Shown: piece after piece, positions 1 to 9,302 of the stretch
Layout of the letters: each line of letters opens with the position of its first letter
Position numbering within the stretch: the stretch's first letter is position 1
NCBI GenBank assembly: GCA_014381925.1
Contig: JACNKR010000022.1
Span: 1 to 41,451, forward strand
DNA from: Fidelibacterota bacterium
GTDB lineage: Bacteria > Fidelibacterota > Marinisomatia > SCGC-AAA003-L08 > GCA-2689995
DNA: 41,451 bases
Reading direction: 5' to 3'
Position numbers and translations under genes: made by a program
Notes under the pieces: model-generated
What the model was told of the DNA's origin: nothing
The model's database searches: none
Seen by the model: only the letters and a program-made list of their open reading frames with translations

Positions 1-2165
1 ATCGAGAAGATTGTGGTGGAACAGGACCAGACACAGGTTGTGATGGTGTATGTTTCAGTGAAGTTGTTGAAGATTGTTTAGGTGAATGTGGTGGATTTGC
101 AACAGAAGATTGTCTTGGTGCTTGTAATGGTATTGCGTTTATTGATGAATGTGGTGTGTGTGATGGTGGTAATGTATCATGCTCTGGATGTACTGATTCA
201 GTTGCTGACAATTATGACCCAAGTGCAATTGTAGATGATGCTTCATGCACATTCCCTCCAATTGAAATAGTTGAACCAGAAGAATTAACATCTTATGATA
301 GTAGTGTTGATGTCGATGTTCCTGAAGTTATATTAACAGATATAACTGTTGATATTGATATTCCAGCAGGTGCATTAGATATTCCTGAAGGAACGGAAGT
401 TACTTTAGAAGCTTCAGAAGTTTCTGAAGGTGAATTACAAGATATTGTAGATAATTCGTCTTCTTCAGATGCAGGTGTTGAAGTATTTGAGGGTGTTTCT
501 TTTGAAGCAACTGATGAAAATGGTGATCCAATTGAACTTGCCGAAGGTGCAACACTAGATGTTGAAATAACATTTAGCCCTAATCGAAATGAATATGATT
601 TAGGTTATATCACTGCAGATGGTGAGATTGTAGCATTAAGTGCAGATTGTTTCGATAATGGAGATGGAACATGGACATGTCTTGGTGATGGTCCTGGATT
701 TGGTTCTTACATTGTATATTCATTTGATCCTGTTGCAACTATAGCTGGTTGTACTATTATGGCTGCTTGTAATTATAATGCCGATGCAACAATGAATGAT
801 GGTACTTGTTCATATCCTGTAGAATTTTATGAATGCGATGGAACATGTACAACAGATACAGATGCTGATGGTGTTTGTGATGAATTAGAAGTTGGTGGTT
901 GTACTGATATTACTGCATCAAACTTTGATTCCCAAGCAACGGATGATAATGGAACCTGTGAATATGGTTATGAATTATCTATGAGCTTATCAAGTGGTAA
1001 TAACTTAATTAGTTTACCAGGTTATTTTGATAATTCAAATTCACAAGATTTAATGAATAATATCATTAATGATGGAACTGATGTTGTATTCTTATTAGGT
1101 CAGGGACTTGGATTGTTTAATACAAATACAGGTTGGTCTGGTAACTTAACAAATGTTAACCCATTTTCAGGATATTGGATTAATACTACAGATGTTTATA
1201 ACTGGGATTTATTATTTGAAGGTGGTGCACTTCAAGATTGTGAATCATATACAACTTCAAGTGGTAACAACTTGATGTCTTATAAATGGGGTCAAGGAAG
1301 TTCATCTACGATGGATGCATTAGGTGGCGAGGCATTTGCGTCTGCTAACTTTAATTTCATTTTAGGTCAAGGACTTGGTTTATTTAATACAGCTGATGGT
1401 TGGTCTGGTAACTTAACTAACTTAGTTGAAGGTAAAGGATACTGGGTGAACATATCTGAAGGAGTTGCAGATTTCAAATGGGGATTTGACAATTGTGGTG
1501 TCGCTCCATTAGGAAGAGCAAGTTCAGAATTTATTAATCCAAATGAATTAATGTATGATGAATTTAAATTTATTCAATCAACGGAACAAGCTTTCTATCT
1601 TATTAAAGAAATATCAATTAATGGAATTGAACCTTCATATAATGATGTTGTGTTAGCTTATAATAATGATTTATTAGTTGGTTCAACATTCTGGGCTGGT
1701 AAACATACTGCAGTTCCAGTTATGGGTAGAGATTTATCTGATAATACAGTTGGTTTCAGTGAAAATGGAGATGAAATCCAATTTAAATTATATTCTGTAA
1801 GTACAGGTGAAATTTATGAATTGGATGGATCAGTTGAAACTTGGTCAACAATGTTAGTTTCTTCAGTTAATAAATTGACTGGTTCTAGCTTAGAAATTCC
1901 TCAGGTATTGACTGTTAATCCAGCATTTCCAAATCCATTTAATCCGGTAACTAAATTATCATTTGGTATTCCAACTGATGGTATGGTTTCTGTAAATGTA
2001 TTTGATGTGAATGGTCGGTTAGTAAGTACAATTCAAAATGGAATGATGGATGCTGGTTCTTATGAAATTGAATGGAACGGCAATAATCAACCAAGTGGAA
2101 TGTATTTAGTTAAAATTCAGTTTGACGATCAATTGAAAACTGAAAAGATTATGTTAGTGAAGTAA
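1..2165 (+). CDS. Large Cys-rich secreted protein with C-terminal sorting domain (5' end outside window)
   Basis: The frame is open from base 3, so the true start lies upstream; the GTG at 156 is only an internal Val codon in a 'DECGVCDGG' repeat. Visible parts in order: Cys-Gly repeats (3-185), a 21-residue GCTD module (186-248), an acidic region with a ZU5-like 'IPAGAL' stretch (about 270-735), two more GCTD modules (747-809, 897-959), then two copies of a 'GNNLIS...LGQGLGLFNT..GWSGNLT....GYW' domain (about 990-1195 and 1260-1475). A beta-rich region and an 'FPNPFNP' sorting domain ending in KIMLVK follow. Family knowledge says such C-terminal domains send proteins through a type IX-like system to the cell surface. 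The function of the body is unknown. The last about 390 residues are paralogous to the end of the protein at 30783-35404. A strong terminator follows. Confidence 0.85.
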   Translation, partial: REDCGGTGPDTGCDGVCFSEVVEDCLGECGGFATEDCLGACNGIAFIDECGVCDGGNVSCSGCTDSVADNYDPSAIVDDASCTFPPIEIVEPEELTSYDSSVDVDVPEVILTDITVDIDIPAGALDIPEGTEVTLEASEVSEGELQDIVDNSSSSDAGVEVFEGVSFEATDENGDPIELAEGATLDVEITFSPNRNEYDLGYITADGEIVALSADCFDNGDGTWTCLGDGPGFGSYIVYSFDPVATIAGCTIMAACNYNADATMNDGTCSYPVEFYECDGTCTTDTDADGVCDELEVGGCTDITASNFDSQATDDNGTCEYGYELSMSLSSGNNLISLPGYFDNSNSQDLMNNIINDGTDVVFLLGQGLGLFNTNTGWSGNLTNVNPFSGYWINTTDVYNWDLLFEGGALQDCESYTTSSGNNLMSYKWGQGSSSTMDALGGEAFASANFNFILGQGLGLFNTADGWSGNLTNLVEGKGYWVNISEGVADFKWGFDNCGVAPLGRASSEFINPNELMYDEFKFIQSTEQAFYLIKEISINGIEPSYNDVVLAYNNDLLVGSTFWAGKHTAVPVMGRDLSDNTVGFSENGDEIQFKLYSVSTGEIYELDGSVETWSTMLVSSVNKLTGSSLEIPQVLTVNPAFPNPFNPVTKLSFGIPTDGMVSVNVFDVNGRLVSTIQNGMMDAGSYEIEWNGNNQPSGMYLVKIQFDDQLKTEKIMLVK

Positions 2166-2190
2166 TTTTCTAGAAATATAATCTAGATAA

Positions 2191-2219
2191 AAAAAGGGGA
2201 CAGTATTGTCCCCTTTTTT
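2191..2219 (+). terminator. Rho-independent terminator
   Basis: A perfect 12-bp stem (2191-2202 pairing with 2207-2218) has a 4-base loop GTAT. It has four G:C pairs at its centre, an A-run on the 5' side and a T-run on the 3' side. It sits 26 bases after the stop of the sorted protein. The A/T flanks are symmetrical, so it could work in either direction, but only the plus-strand gene ends here. Confidence 0.9.
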
Positions 2220-2262
2220 ATTATGTTTCTATTTGTAAAGAATGTTTATTATATCACAAAAT

Positions 2263-2290
2263 TAAAGTTAACTTTAGTCTAATTTTAGAC
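2263..2290. promoter_or_regulatory. Two abutting perfect palindromes upstream of the protease gene
   Basis: TAAAGTTAACTTTA (2263-2276) is a 14-bp perfect palindrome. It is followed without a gap by GTCTAATTTTAGAC (2277-2290), a 6-bp inverted repeat around TT. They end 36 bases before the protease start codon, in the only promoter space available to it. The arrangement looks like a tandem operator or a pair of small hairpins. No known regulator motif is recognised. Confidence 0.4.
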
Positions 2291-2326
2291 ATAAGATTTA
2301 AATAAATTAAAACCAGAAGAGAGATT

Positions 2327-4726
2327 ATGAAAAAATCAATACAAATATTGTTTTTATTGCTAATTAGTCAATTATTTAGTCAACAAACAATTAATGATAG
2401 ACCAATAAGTTTTGAAAATAATGTAAATGTTGAATTAAATGAATATGTAAATGAGAGAGTTAATAATAATCAATTACTTTTAGAGGATGAAAATAGACTT
2501 CCGAATACACCATTCAGATATGGAAAAGTAAATAAAGTAGAATTAGATTTTTTTCAACTCGCCAAAAAACAAATTATTGATAATGAAATGATTTGGGTAT
2601 TAAAAATTAATAGTAATGATGCCTATGCTATTTCTTTAGAATATAGTTATTTTAAAATCAATAATGATGGAAAGTTTTATGTTTATAGTTCTGATAACGA
2701 AATGGTTTTTGGTGCATATTCAAGATTAAATAATAATCAAAATAATATATTTAGCACGCCATTAGTTGAAGGCGAAGATATTATATTAGAATTTAATGGT
2801 GATAGAAATAATTCTGAAATAATTATATCTGAAATAATACATGACTACAGAGATATTATGAATTTTAGTAATTCAGACCGAAATAGAAATTGTGGGGAAA
2901 ATGTAGCATGTACAAGTTCATTTCAAGATCAAATTAATGCAACTTCTTGGTTAGATATGGGTGGATATATTTGTTCTGGTTCTATGTTGAACAATACATC
3001 CCAAGATTTAACACCATATTATATGACTGCATGGCATTGTACTGAAGGTCAAAATGTGGGTACTTTTAGATTTTATTTTGATTATGAAGGAAGTTCATGT
3101 TCGAGCACTTGGGCCAATACAGGAAATTATTCTTATGGTTCGATTCAGCGCGCAACTTCTGGAAGTATGGATGCAGATTTTACACTCTTAGAAATTACAG
3201 GAAATATTTATGGTGATGTGTATTATGCGGGTTGGAATAGAAGTACGAGTAGTTCTATAATTTCAACAGGAATTCATCACCCTGGTGGAGATCAAAAAAA
3301 AATAAACTATGATAATGATTATTCTTCTAGTGCAGGATCTATAAATTGGTATGGTGGTGGATATTCACCTTCAGGTTCACATTGGGAAATTTATTGGGAT
3401 ACTGGTGGTACTGCAGGTGGGTCCTCAGGATCTCCAGCTTATGATAATAATGGGCGGTTTATTGGCCAATTATCTGGTGGTGCTGAATGTGGAAACGGAT
3501 ATGATTATTATGGAAAATTTTCCAAAGCTTGGAATTTTGGAAGCAATTCATCTAGTCGTGTAAAAGATTGGTTAGACCCAAGTAATTCCAGTGTTTATAC
3601 TTTAGATGGTACTTATGATGGAATTTCAATAATATATGGGTGTACAGATAATTCAGCTTGTAATTATAATCCTGAAGCTACAGATAATAATGGTTCATGT
3701 GTTTACGAAGTTGGTTCATGTGATTGTGATGGAAACCCTCCTATTGGGTATTGTGATTGCTATGGAAGTACAACAGATGTGTGTGGAGTATGTGGTGGTG
3801 ATGGATCAACGTGTTTAGAACCCGTAACATTAAGTTTTGGACAACAGCATCTGGGGTCATTCGATATTGTTTTAGATTCCTCAACTCCAATTGGTGGGTT
3901 TCAATTTGAAATTAGTGATACTCCAAATGATATTGTGATTACAGGGGCTTCAGGTGGAAGTGCTGAATACAATTATTTCACCGTTTCAACATCAGCTAAT
4001 GGTGTAATTCTAGGCTTTTCATTTTCAGGTCAAACACTACCTACAGGTGAGTCTATAATTACTCAAATTTCCTATGAAGGAACAGGAAACCCTGAGTTAT
4101 GTTTAAGTAATGCTATTATTTCAGATAATGGTGGAAATTCATACCCTGTTAATTATGGCGATTGTATGACTATTGCAGGTACAGTTCTATTAAGTTTTGG
4201 TGAGGTCTCATCTGGGCTAGTAGATGTTGTAATGGAAAACTCTTACCCGGTCGCTGGGTTTCAATTTGTAGTTACAGATACTCCTGATGATTTAGATATT
4301 TTAGGTGTTATAGGTGGGATATCTGAAGATTATGGTTTTACGGTAACATCTTCTGCTAATGGACAGATTTTAGGATTCGATTTCTCAGGTTCTACATTAC
4401 CTGCGGGAGAATCAGTATTATTACAATTACAAGTTGATGGAGTAGGAAGCCCAAGTTTATGTTTAACTGAAGGTATTTTTGCAGATATTCAAGGAAATAA
4501 TTTAAATGTGAGTTATGGTATATGTGTTGATGCAATATTAACAATGCCAGGAGACTTAAATAACGATGGTGCATTAAATGTTGTCGATATTGTTAATTTA
4601 GTTAATCTTATTTTAGAGCCCATCAATCAAACACCTGAATTAGTAAGTATCGGAGACTTAAATAATGATGGTGACTTAAATGTGGTTGATATTGTTAATT
4701 TGGTTAATCTTATATTGAATAACTAA
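2327..4726 (+). CDS. Secreted lysyl-endopeptidase-like serine protease with cohesin-like and dockerin modules
   Basis: 799 residues. An N-terminal signal peptide (MKKSIQILFLLLISQLFS) follows a purine-rich site (AGAGAG). Residues about 190-410 form a trypsin-fold domain resembling lysyl endopeptidases (S1 family). Its triad is visible: His237 in TAWHC, Asp284 in DADFTLLE and Ser367 in GGSSGSP. Next come a GCTD module (residues 438-458), a Cys-rich linker, two tandem cohesin-like beta-sandwich repeats (about 497-613 and 618-735, sharing 'GGFQFE/VAGFQFV' and 'ILGF.FSG.TLP.GES'), and a dockerin-like pair of Ca-binding helices (about 741-798, DLNNDG twice). There is no FPNPFNP sorting domain; the dockerin is the C-terminus. 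Lys specificity and export to the periplasm or surface are inferred from the family. Cohesin assignment is moderate; protease assignment is strong. Confidence 0.85.
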   Translation: MKKSIQILFLLLISQLFSQQTINDRPISFENNVNVELNEYVNERVNNNQLLLEDENRLPNTPFRYGKVNKVELDFFQLAKKQIIDNEMIWVLKINSNDAYAISLEYSYFKINNDGKFYVYSSDNEMVFGAYSRLNNNQNNIFSTPLVEGEDIILEFNGDRNNSEIIISEIIHDYRDIMNFSNSDRNRNCGENVACTSSFQDQINATSWLDMGGYICSGSMLNNTSQDLTPYYMTAWHCTEGQNVGTFRFYFDYEGSSCSSTWANTGNYSYGSIQRATSGSMDADFTLLEITGNIYGDVYYAGWNRSTSSSIISTGIHHPGGDQKKINYDNDYSSSAGSINWYGGGYSPSGSHWEIYWDTGGTAGGSSGSPAYDNNGRFIGQLSGGAECGNGYDYYGKFSKAWNFGSNSSSRVKDWLDPSNSSVYTLDGTYDGISIIYGCTDNSACNYNPEATDNNGSCVYEVGSCDCDGNPPIGYCDCYGSTTDVCGVCGGDGSTCLEPVTLSFGQQHLGSFDIVLDSSTPIGGFQFEISDTPNDIVITGASGGSAEYNYFTVSTSANGVILGFSFSGQTLPTGESIITQISYEGTGNPELCLSNAIISDNGGNSYPVNYGDCMTIAGTVLLSFGEVSSGLVDVVMENSYPVAGFQFVVTDTPDDLDILGVIGGISEDYGFTVTSSANGQILGFDFSGSTLPAGESVLLQLQVDGVGSPSLCLTEGIFADIQGNNLNVSYGICVDAILTMPGDLNNDGALNVVDIVNLVNLILEPINQTPELVSIGDLNNDGDLNVVDIVNLVNLILNN

Positions 4727-4738
4727 CCAACAACTCAT

Positions 4739-6742
4739 TTATTTAATCAAGTATAATTTTAAAGTCCGTTCAATATGATCGGACTTTATTTTTAATAAGT
4801 AAATTCCTGAAGTTAAAAATGAACCATCAATTAATAAATTATGAGAACCTGAATTAAATATTTTTGATGCGATTGATTTTACTTTTTGACCTTTTAAATT
4901 TAAAAGGTTAATATTAATAAATTGATCTTTTGTAATTTCAAAATTAATATTTGTTTTAGGATTAAATGGATTTGGAAAAGCAGGTTGAATAATAAATTGT
5001 TCAGGTACTACCGTATAATTTCCATCTAATTTATTTCCTTTCGAATTTCCAAATATGATATTATCAATTTTCATTTGTCCAGTATAAGTAAAAATTTCTT
5101 GTCTATCGATCCATTCATTACCTAGTCTATTTACAATTAATATTTTATTTTCTGAGTGATATAATTCCCAACCATTTGGAAGGCTATAATCATTTAATTT
5201 AAAATCACCCGATACATTTAGTTGCAAGCCAGCCAAACTTTTTGCATTTTCCAATTTGCATACACCATTATCAATAATTAAATTTGGTTTTATATTTATA
5301 TTTGAATTGCTTAATCCCAATTGACCATTTAGAATATTATTTACATTTAGGATAATATCAAGAACATCAAGATTTCCATCGTTATTCAAATCAGAAGCAA
5401 TAAATTGTTCATTCGTTGGTGTATCATTGTCTAGTATGAAATTTACCATCATAACGATATCAACAACATTCACATCTCCATCAAAATTAATATCTCCAAG
5501 TTGTGAAATATTAAAAATAGGTAAAGTTTCAAATTGCTGGAATAAAACAGTTTCATCAACTATATTATTTGGAGCATTGAAATAGGATTTTAAAACGGTG
5601 GAATATATTTGTCTAAAATCAAATTGATGGGTAAGGTTTGAATTTTGGTCAAATAATTCTAAGTCAGGATTATTACCCATAATACCACCATTAACAGATT
5701 CACCAATCATAAATAATGGTGCACTTGCTCCGTGGTCAGTTCCAAAACTACCATTTTCAAATGGTCGTCTTCCAAATTCAGAAGTCGTCATTATGGTAAC
5801 TTTATCGCTTAACCCTTGAGCATTTAAATCGTTTAAAAATGAGCTAATTGACCCAGAAAGATCCGTTAATAAGGTAGAATGATTTCCAAGTTGGTCTGCA
5901 TGAGTATCGTATCCATATTGATGAGCAAGAAATATAGGTGTGTACATTCCACCTGAAATTAATCGAGCAATTATAGATAATTGTTGACTCAATTGAGATT
6001 GTGGATATTCAACAGAGTTTGAACCATTATTTGACGCATTTTGAATGACTTCAGCATATTGAAATGAATTTTGGTCCACTTGTCTGATAAAAGATAATTC
6101 ATCACCACCAAATGTATCTGGTGGATTATTATCTAATCCATTTACATAGGTATCCCCAACTAAACTATAAAAGTTTGACGGGTCATCTACCACTACTCCA
6201 GGTGTACCACCATCACCTGTTAATAATAAAGTAGATGAAGAACCTTGCTGTAAAGCTAAAGGATTTTCACTTGGATCAGAATATACATTCGGATACATCG
6301 CTTCAAGGTACCGACCCAACCAACCCGTTTGTAAAAATGTATCTGTATTTGTTGCACTTCTCCAAATATCAGTAGATCTAAAATGAGAAAGGTTTTGTTG
6401 ATTATACCCTACATTTTGAATAATTAACATTTGTTCATTATCCCAAAACTGTTGGAGTGGGCTCAAATTTGGGTTCAATCCCAAATCATTATTTAAAGGA
6501 ATGATATTATTTTGAGGTATTGCAATATTAGGTCTCAAATTATAATAAATATCATTACTGTAAGGAACAACTGTATTAAGCCCATCATTACCACCACCAA
6601 GATTAATAATTACAAGTATTCGGTCATCTGTTCTATTTCTTAAAAAATCTGAACTCCCCATTAACGGTTGAATCCATCGTGGTATTAAAGTTGCACCTAA
6701 AGAGGCAACTACACTTTTTTTGATAAAATCTTTTCTATTCAT
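4739..6742 (-). CDS. DUF1501 family exported protein with dockerin-like and sorting domains
   Basis: 667 residues. The N-terminus (MNRKDFIKKSVVASLGATLIP) is Tat-like, but the twin arginine is replaced by Arg-Lys. Residues about 40-400 carry the DUF1501 pattern (sulfatase-like fold, DUF1501 family): 'LGGGNDGLNTVVPY', 'SHFRSTDIW', 'TTSEFGRRPFENGSFGTDHG'. Residues about 415-475 hold two dockerin-like Ca-binding repeats (DINFDGDVN, DLNNDGNLD). The C-terminus is an 'FPNPFNPKT' sorting domain ending KLYLIK. The biochemical role of DUF1501 is not established; it is often encoded beside DUF1800. Its start codon overlaps the stop of the upstream DUF1800 gene by ATGA (6739-6742), implying translational coupling. 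It converges with the protease gene, with only 12 bases between stops and no terminator visible. Confidence 0.88.
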   Translation of the reverse strand: MNRKDFIKKSVVASLGATLIPRWIQPLMGSSDFLRNRTDDRILVIINLGGGNDGLNTVVPYSNDIYYNLRPNIAIPQNNIIPLNNDLGLNPNLSPLQQFWDNEQMLIIQNVGYNQQNLSHFRSTDIWRSATNTDTFLQTGWLGRYLEAMYPNVYSDPSENPLALQQGSSSTLLLTGDGGTPGVVVDDPSNFYSLVGDTYVNGLDNNPPDTFGGDELSFIRQVDQNSFQYAEVIQNASNNGSNSVEYPQSQLSQQLSIIARLISGGMYTPIFLAHQYGYDTHADQLGNHSTLLTDLSGSISSFLNDLNAQGLSDKVTIMTTSEFGRRPFENGSFGTDHGASAPLFMIGESVNGGIMGNNPDLELFDQNSNLTHQFDFRQIYSTVLKSYFNAPNNIVDETVLFQQFETLPIFNISQLGDINFDGDVNVVDIVMMVNFILDNDTPTNEQFIASDLNNDGNLDVLDIILNVNNILNGQLGLSNSNINIKPNLIIDNGVCKLENAKSLAGLQLNVSGDFKLNDYSLPNGWELYHSENKILIVNRLGNEWIDRQEIFTYTGQMKIDNIIFGNSKGNKLDGNYTVVPEQFIIQPAFPNPFNPKTNINFEITKDQFININLLNLKGQKVKSIASKIFNSGSHNLLIDGSFLTSGIYLLKIKSDHIERTLKLYLIK

Positions 6743-9063
6743 TGTATTTGATAATCCGATAATTTCATTGTTAATTTAACTAAACTCCGAATTCGTGATT
6801 CGGCTTCGGGAATATTCATATTCCAATTGTAAGGTTGTAATCCTTGGAGTAATTCTTGAAGCAATAAATCTTTAACTTGTTCAGTTGGCTCCATCGCTAA
6901 AAGGTATGTGTAAATATCTTCAACTAATAATTCAGCGTTATTTGGTTCAGGAAAATGTTGAATAAATCCTAAAGCATCCATTTGCATTCCAATATCAAAA
7001 TTATAAATATTCCCATCTACCAACGCACCTGTAAATGATTTTCTCCAAGGGAGTGTATACGTATTAATCCAAGTTCTATAGCCCGGCCAACCAGAAACAT
7101 CAGGGGGTAAAAACATTACTTGCCCTAATAGATGTTGGAAATAAATTAATATTAGATGCTTTGTGGTTTCGTCTTCAATCGGTTGGAAATTAGTTATATA
7201 TAATTTTCTAACTGAACCAATGGTATGCCAAAGAGTCGATTTAATTTCAGCACCTTTAAATGTATCCTCATAAAAGTGATCACTTGTGAATAATGCTTCT
7301 AACATCGGTTTAATTTCAAAATTATTTTCAATTAAAATATTAGCCATATCATTGATAATTTGTTCATCTGGATATTCATATAAAAACCATTTATATATTT
7401 TTCGAGCAAAAAATAATGCAGTTTCTTCCTGTTCAAAAATAATATCTACAATATCATCTCCATTCCAATTACCCGTTTGCCCCATAAATGTTTTATCATT
7501 ATTATCATGATGGTTGGGATTAAAATATACATTTGTTCCATCCGTTACATAGCCAGAATAAGCTCTCGCCGCTTCAATAATATCTACTTGAGTATAATTC
7601 CCAATTCCAATTGTAAATAGTTCTAGTAATTCTCTAGCAAAGTTTTCATTTATTCCATCAGGGCATGGTGGGTCAGTTAAATTAAAAGTAACATCATATA
7701 AATTATCAGAATTATTATATTGACATTGTCCCCATATATTATTGATAGTTAATGGTTGACCATTTGCTAATGCAAATCCAAAGTTTGCCCATTGGTCAGT
7801 TGGATTGAAATCACAATTTGATCCCAATTCGGGTCTATCTACCATTCCCCAACCAGACCAATCGTCAAATTCACCGGTTACAGTAACGACATATTCATAA
7901 TGACCAAATGGTAAATCAATATTACCTGAATAAATATTATTTCCAATATGTTGTAACTCTACACCCATTCCAGACCAATCATCAATATTTCCAGTTATAA
8001 ATACAGACCCTCCTTGTAAATCAACTCCAGACATATCAATATTAAATGTAAATTGAGATGTTGTATTAAATTCATTATCACTACATTCATTCCAAGAATG
8101 TTCATCTAAAGCCGTGTTTTCGTAATTGACAACAAAGCTTCTTGTGTTGTATTCTTCGTTCTCTGTGCATCCGTTAGGTGCGTTATCATGTATTTGCCAA
8201 CCACCGCAGTTATATTTATATTGGTAATATCCAGGTGGAAGAGAAATTGTGGTTGTGAAAACACCATTATCGTTATCATTATTTAATTGATTTCCATAGT
8301 CTTCCCAGTCATTAAAACTCCCTGTAACATAAGTACTACGAACTTTATTTTGATTATTATCTAACCATAATATCATTGCAGGGTCAAGTGCCATTTCTTT
8401 TACAAGTTGTTTTATATTTCCGAGTGCATATTCTCTAATTAACATATTTTGGTTATACATCGCAGGTGGAAATTCAATTTTATCCTGTGAAGTTGCAAAG
8501 TGATCATGCCAAAACAACACCATCATTTCTTGTATTGAGATTCCTGGTTCTAAAATTAAATCGATCCACCAACTTCTCATATCACCAAATTGTCGAGCAT
8601 AGGATTGTAATAAACTATCAATTTGTTCAAAACTAAATTCATCTAGATTTGAAGGTATAGGATGATTTACCCAATCCCCAGGCGGAGTAGGTGATTCACT
8701 AGAACTTAATAATTCTTCTAATGTGGATGATAATCCTAAGGTATTTGCATGTGTAATTTCTTCATAAGTTGCACCAAACATTGTTCGATTTAATAAATGT
8801 GAAGCATTTAAATGATTAAATTCAACTGTTCGAGTATTTATTTGGTGGTTTATTACAGTTTTTATTTTTTTATTAATAGTTGATTGTCTAATAATCGGAA
8901 GGGGCTCAGTGGGTAGTTTTGAGAATAAATCCATATTAATTGGTTTTGTATTTTTTGAAAATTCGATTAATTTTTCAAAATTTTGTTGAAATTTCTCTGA
9001 ATTAAACTCATTACCAATTGAAATACTTAAAATTGAAATTGATAAAATGATAATTTTTAGCAT
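6739..9063 (-). CDS. DUF1800 family exported protein split by a CBM48-like insertion
   Basis: 774 residues with an N-terminal signal peptide. DUF1800 begins near residue 85 ('ASHLLNRTMFGATYEEI') and continues to 'DPAMILWLDNNQN' (about 227-239). It resumes at 'NENFARELLELFTIGIGNYT' (about 472) and runs to the C-terminus, including 'MFLPPDVSGWPGYRTW'. In usual DUF1800 proteins these blocks lie only a few residues apart. Here about 230 residues separate them, containing two E-set/AMPK-glycogen-binding-like units: 'VTGSFNDWEDYG' with 'PPGYYQYKY' (243-312) and 'ITGNIDDWSGMG' with 'PFGHYEYVV' (about 336-410). Such domains bind carbohydrate or mediate protein contacts. It is the first gene of a two-gene operon with DUF1501. 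Function unknown; probably periplasmic or surface. Confidence 0.85.
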   Translation of the reverse strand: MLKIIILSISILSISIGNEFNSEKFQQNFEKLIEFSKNTKPINMDLFSKLPTEPLPIIRQSTINKKIKTVINHQINTRTVEFNHLNASHLLNRTMFGATYEEITHANTLGLSSTLEELLSSSESPTPPGDWVNHPIPSNLDEFSFEQIDSLLQSYARQFGDMRSWWIDLILEPGISIQEMMVLFWHDHFATSQDKIEFPPAMYNQNMLIREYALGNIKQLVKEMALDPAMILWLDNNQNKVRSTYVTGSFNDWEDYGNQLNNDNDNGVFTTTISLPPGYYQYKYNCGGWQIHDNAPNGCTENEEYNTRSFVVNYENTALDEHSWNECSDNEFNTTSQFTFNIDMSGVDLQGGSVFITGNIDDWSGMGVELQHIGNNIYSGNIDLPFGHYEYVVTVTGEFDDWSGWGMVDRPELGSNCDFNPTDQWANFGFALANGQPLTINNIWGQCQYNNSDNLYDVTFNLTDPPCPDGINENFARELLELFTIGIGNYTQVDIIEAARAYSGYVTDGTNVYFNPNHHDNNDKTFMGQTGNWNGDDIVDIIFEQEETALFFARKIYKWFLYEYPDEQIINDMANILIENNFEIKPMLEALFTSDHFYEDTFKGAEIKSTLWHTIGSVRKLYITNFQPIEDETTKHLILIYFQHLLGQVMFLPPDVSGWPGYRTWINTYTLPWRKSFTGALVDGNIYNFDIGMQMDALGFIQHFPEPNNAELLVEDIYTYLLAMEPTEQVKDLLLQELLQGLQPYNWNMNIPEAESRIRSLVKLTMKLSDYQIQ

Positions 9064-9203
9064 TATTAAATCTCTTTTTTTATATTAAAATGTATAATAC
9101 ACGATAACTCCATCATCAAATAGTTAACTTATTTTTTATGATAGATAGACTAAATTACTCTAAATGGTGAAAATTATCAAGAAAAAAATGTAATTGTTTT
9201 CAT

Positions 9204-9243
9204 TTGAATAAAAATACTGAAAAGTAGTATTATAGGTACCTAT
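9204..9243 (+). promoter_or_regulatory. Candidate sigma70-type promoter with palindrome at the start site
   Basis: TTGAAT (9204-9209), an 18-base spacer and TATTAT (9228-9233) form a fair promoter for the lipoprotein gene at 9303. The 12-bp perfect palindrome ATAGGTACCTAT (9232-9243) overlaps the end of the -10 box and the expected transcription start, where an operator could sit. The region 9064-9302 separates two divergent genes and has no other coding potential. Confidence 0.35.
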
Positions 9244-9302
9244 GGAAGAGAAAATAATTCATTTCCTTGGCATCTATTTTTTAACTTAAACAGGAATTCG
9301 AA

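Noticed and set aside
4727..4738. Terminator between the convergent protease and DUF1501 genes
   Set aside because: Only 12 bases separate the stops, and no stem with a T-run is seen there or at the gene ends.
7286..7510. Small plus-strand ORF inside the DUF1800 gene
   Set aside because: It is antisense to a clear domain-bearing gene and has no own signals.
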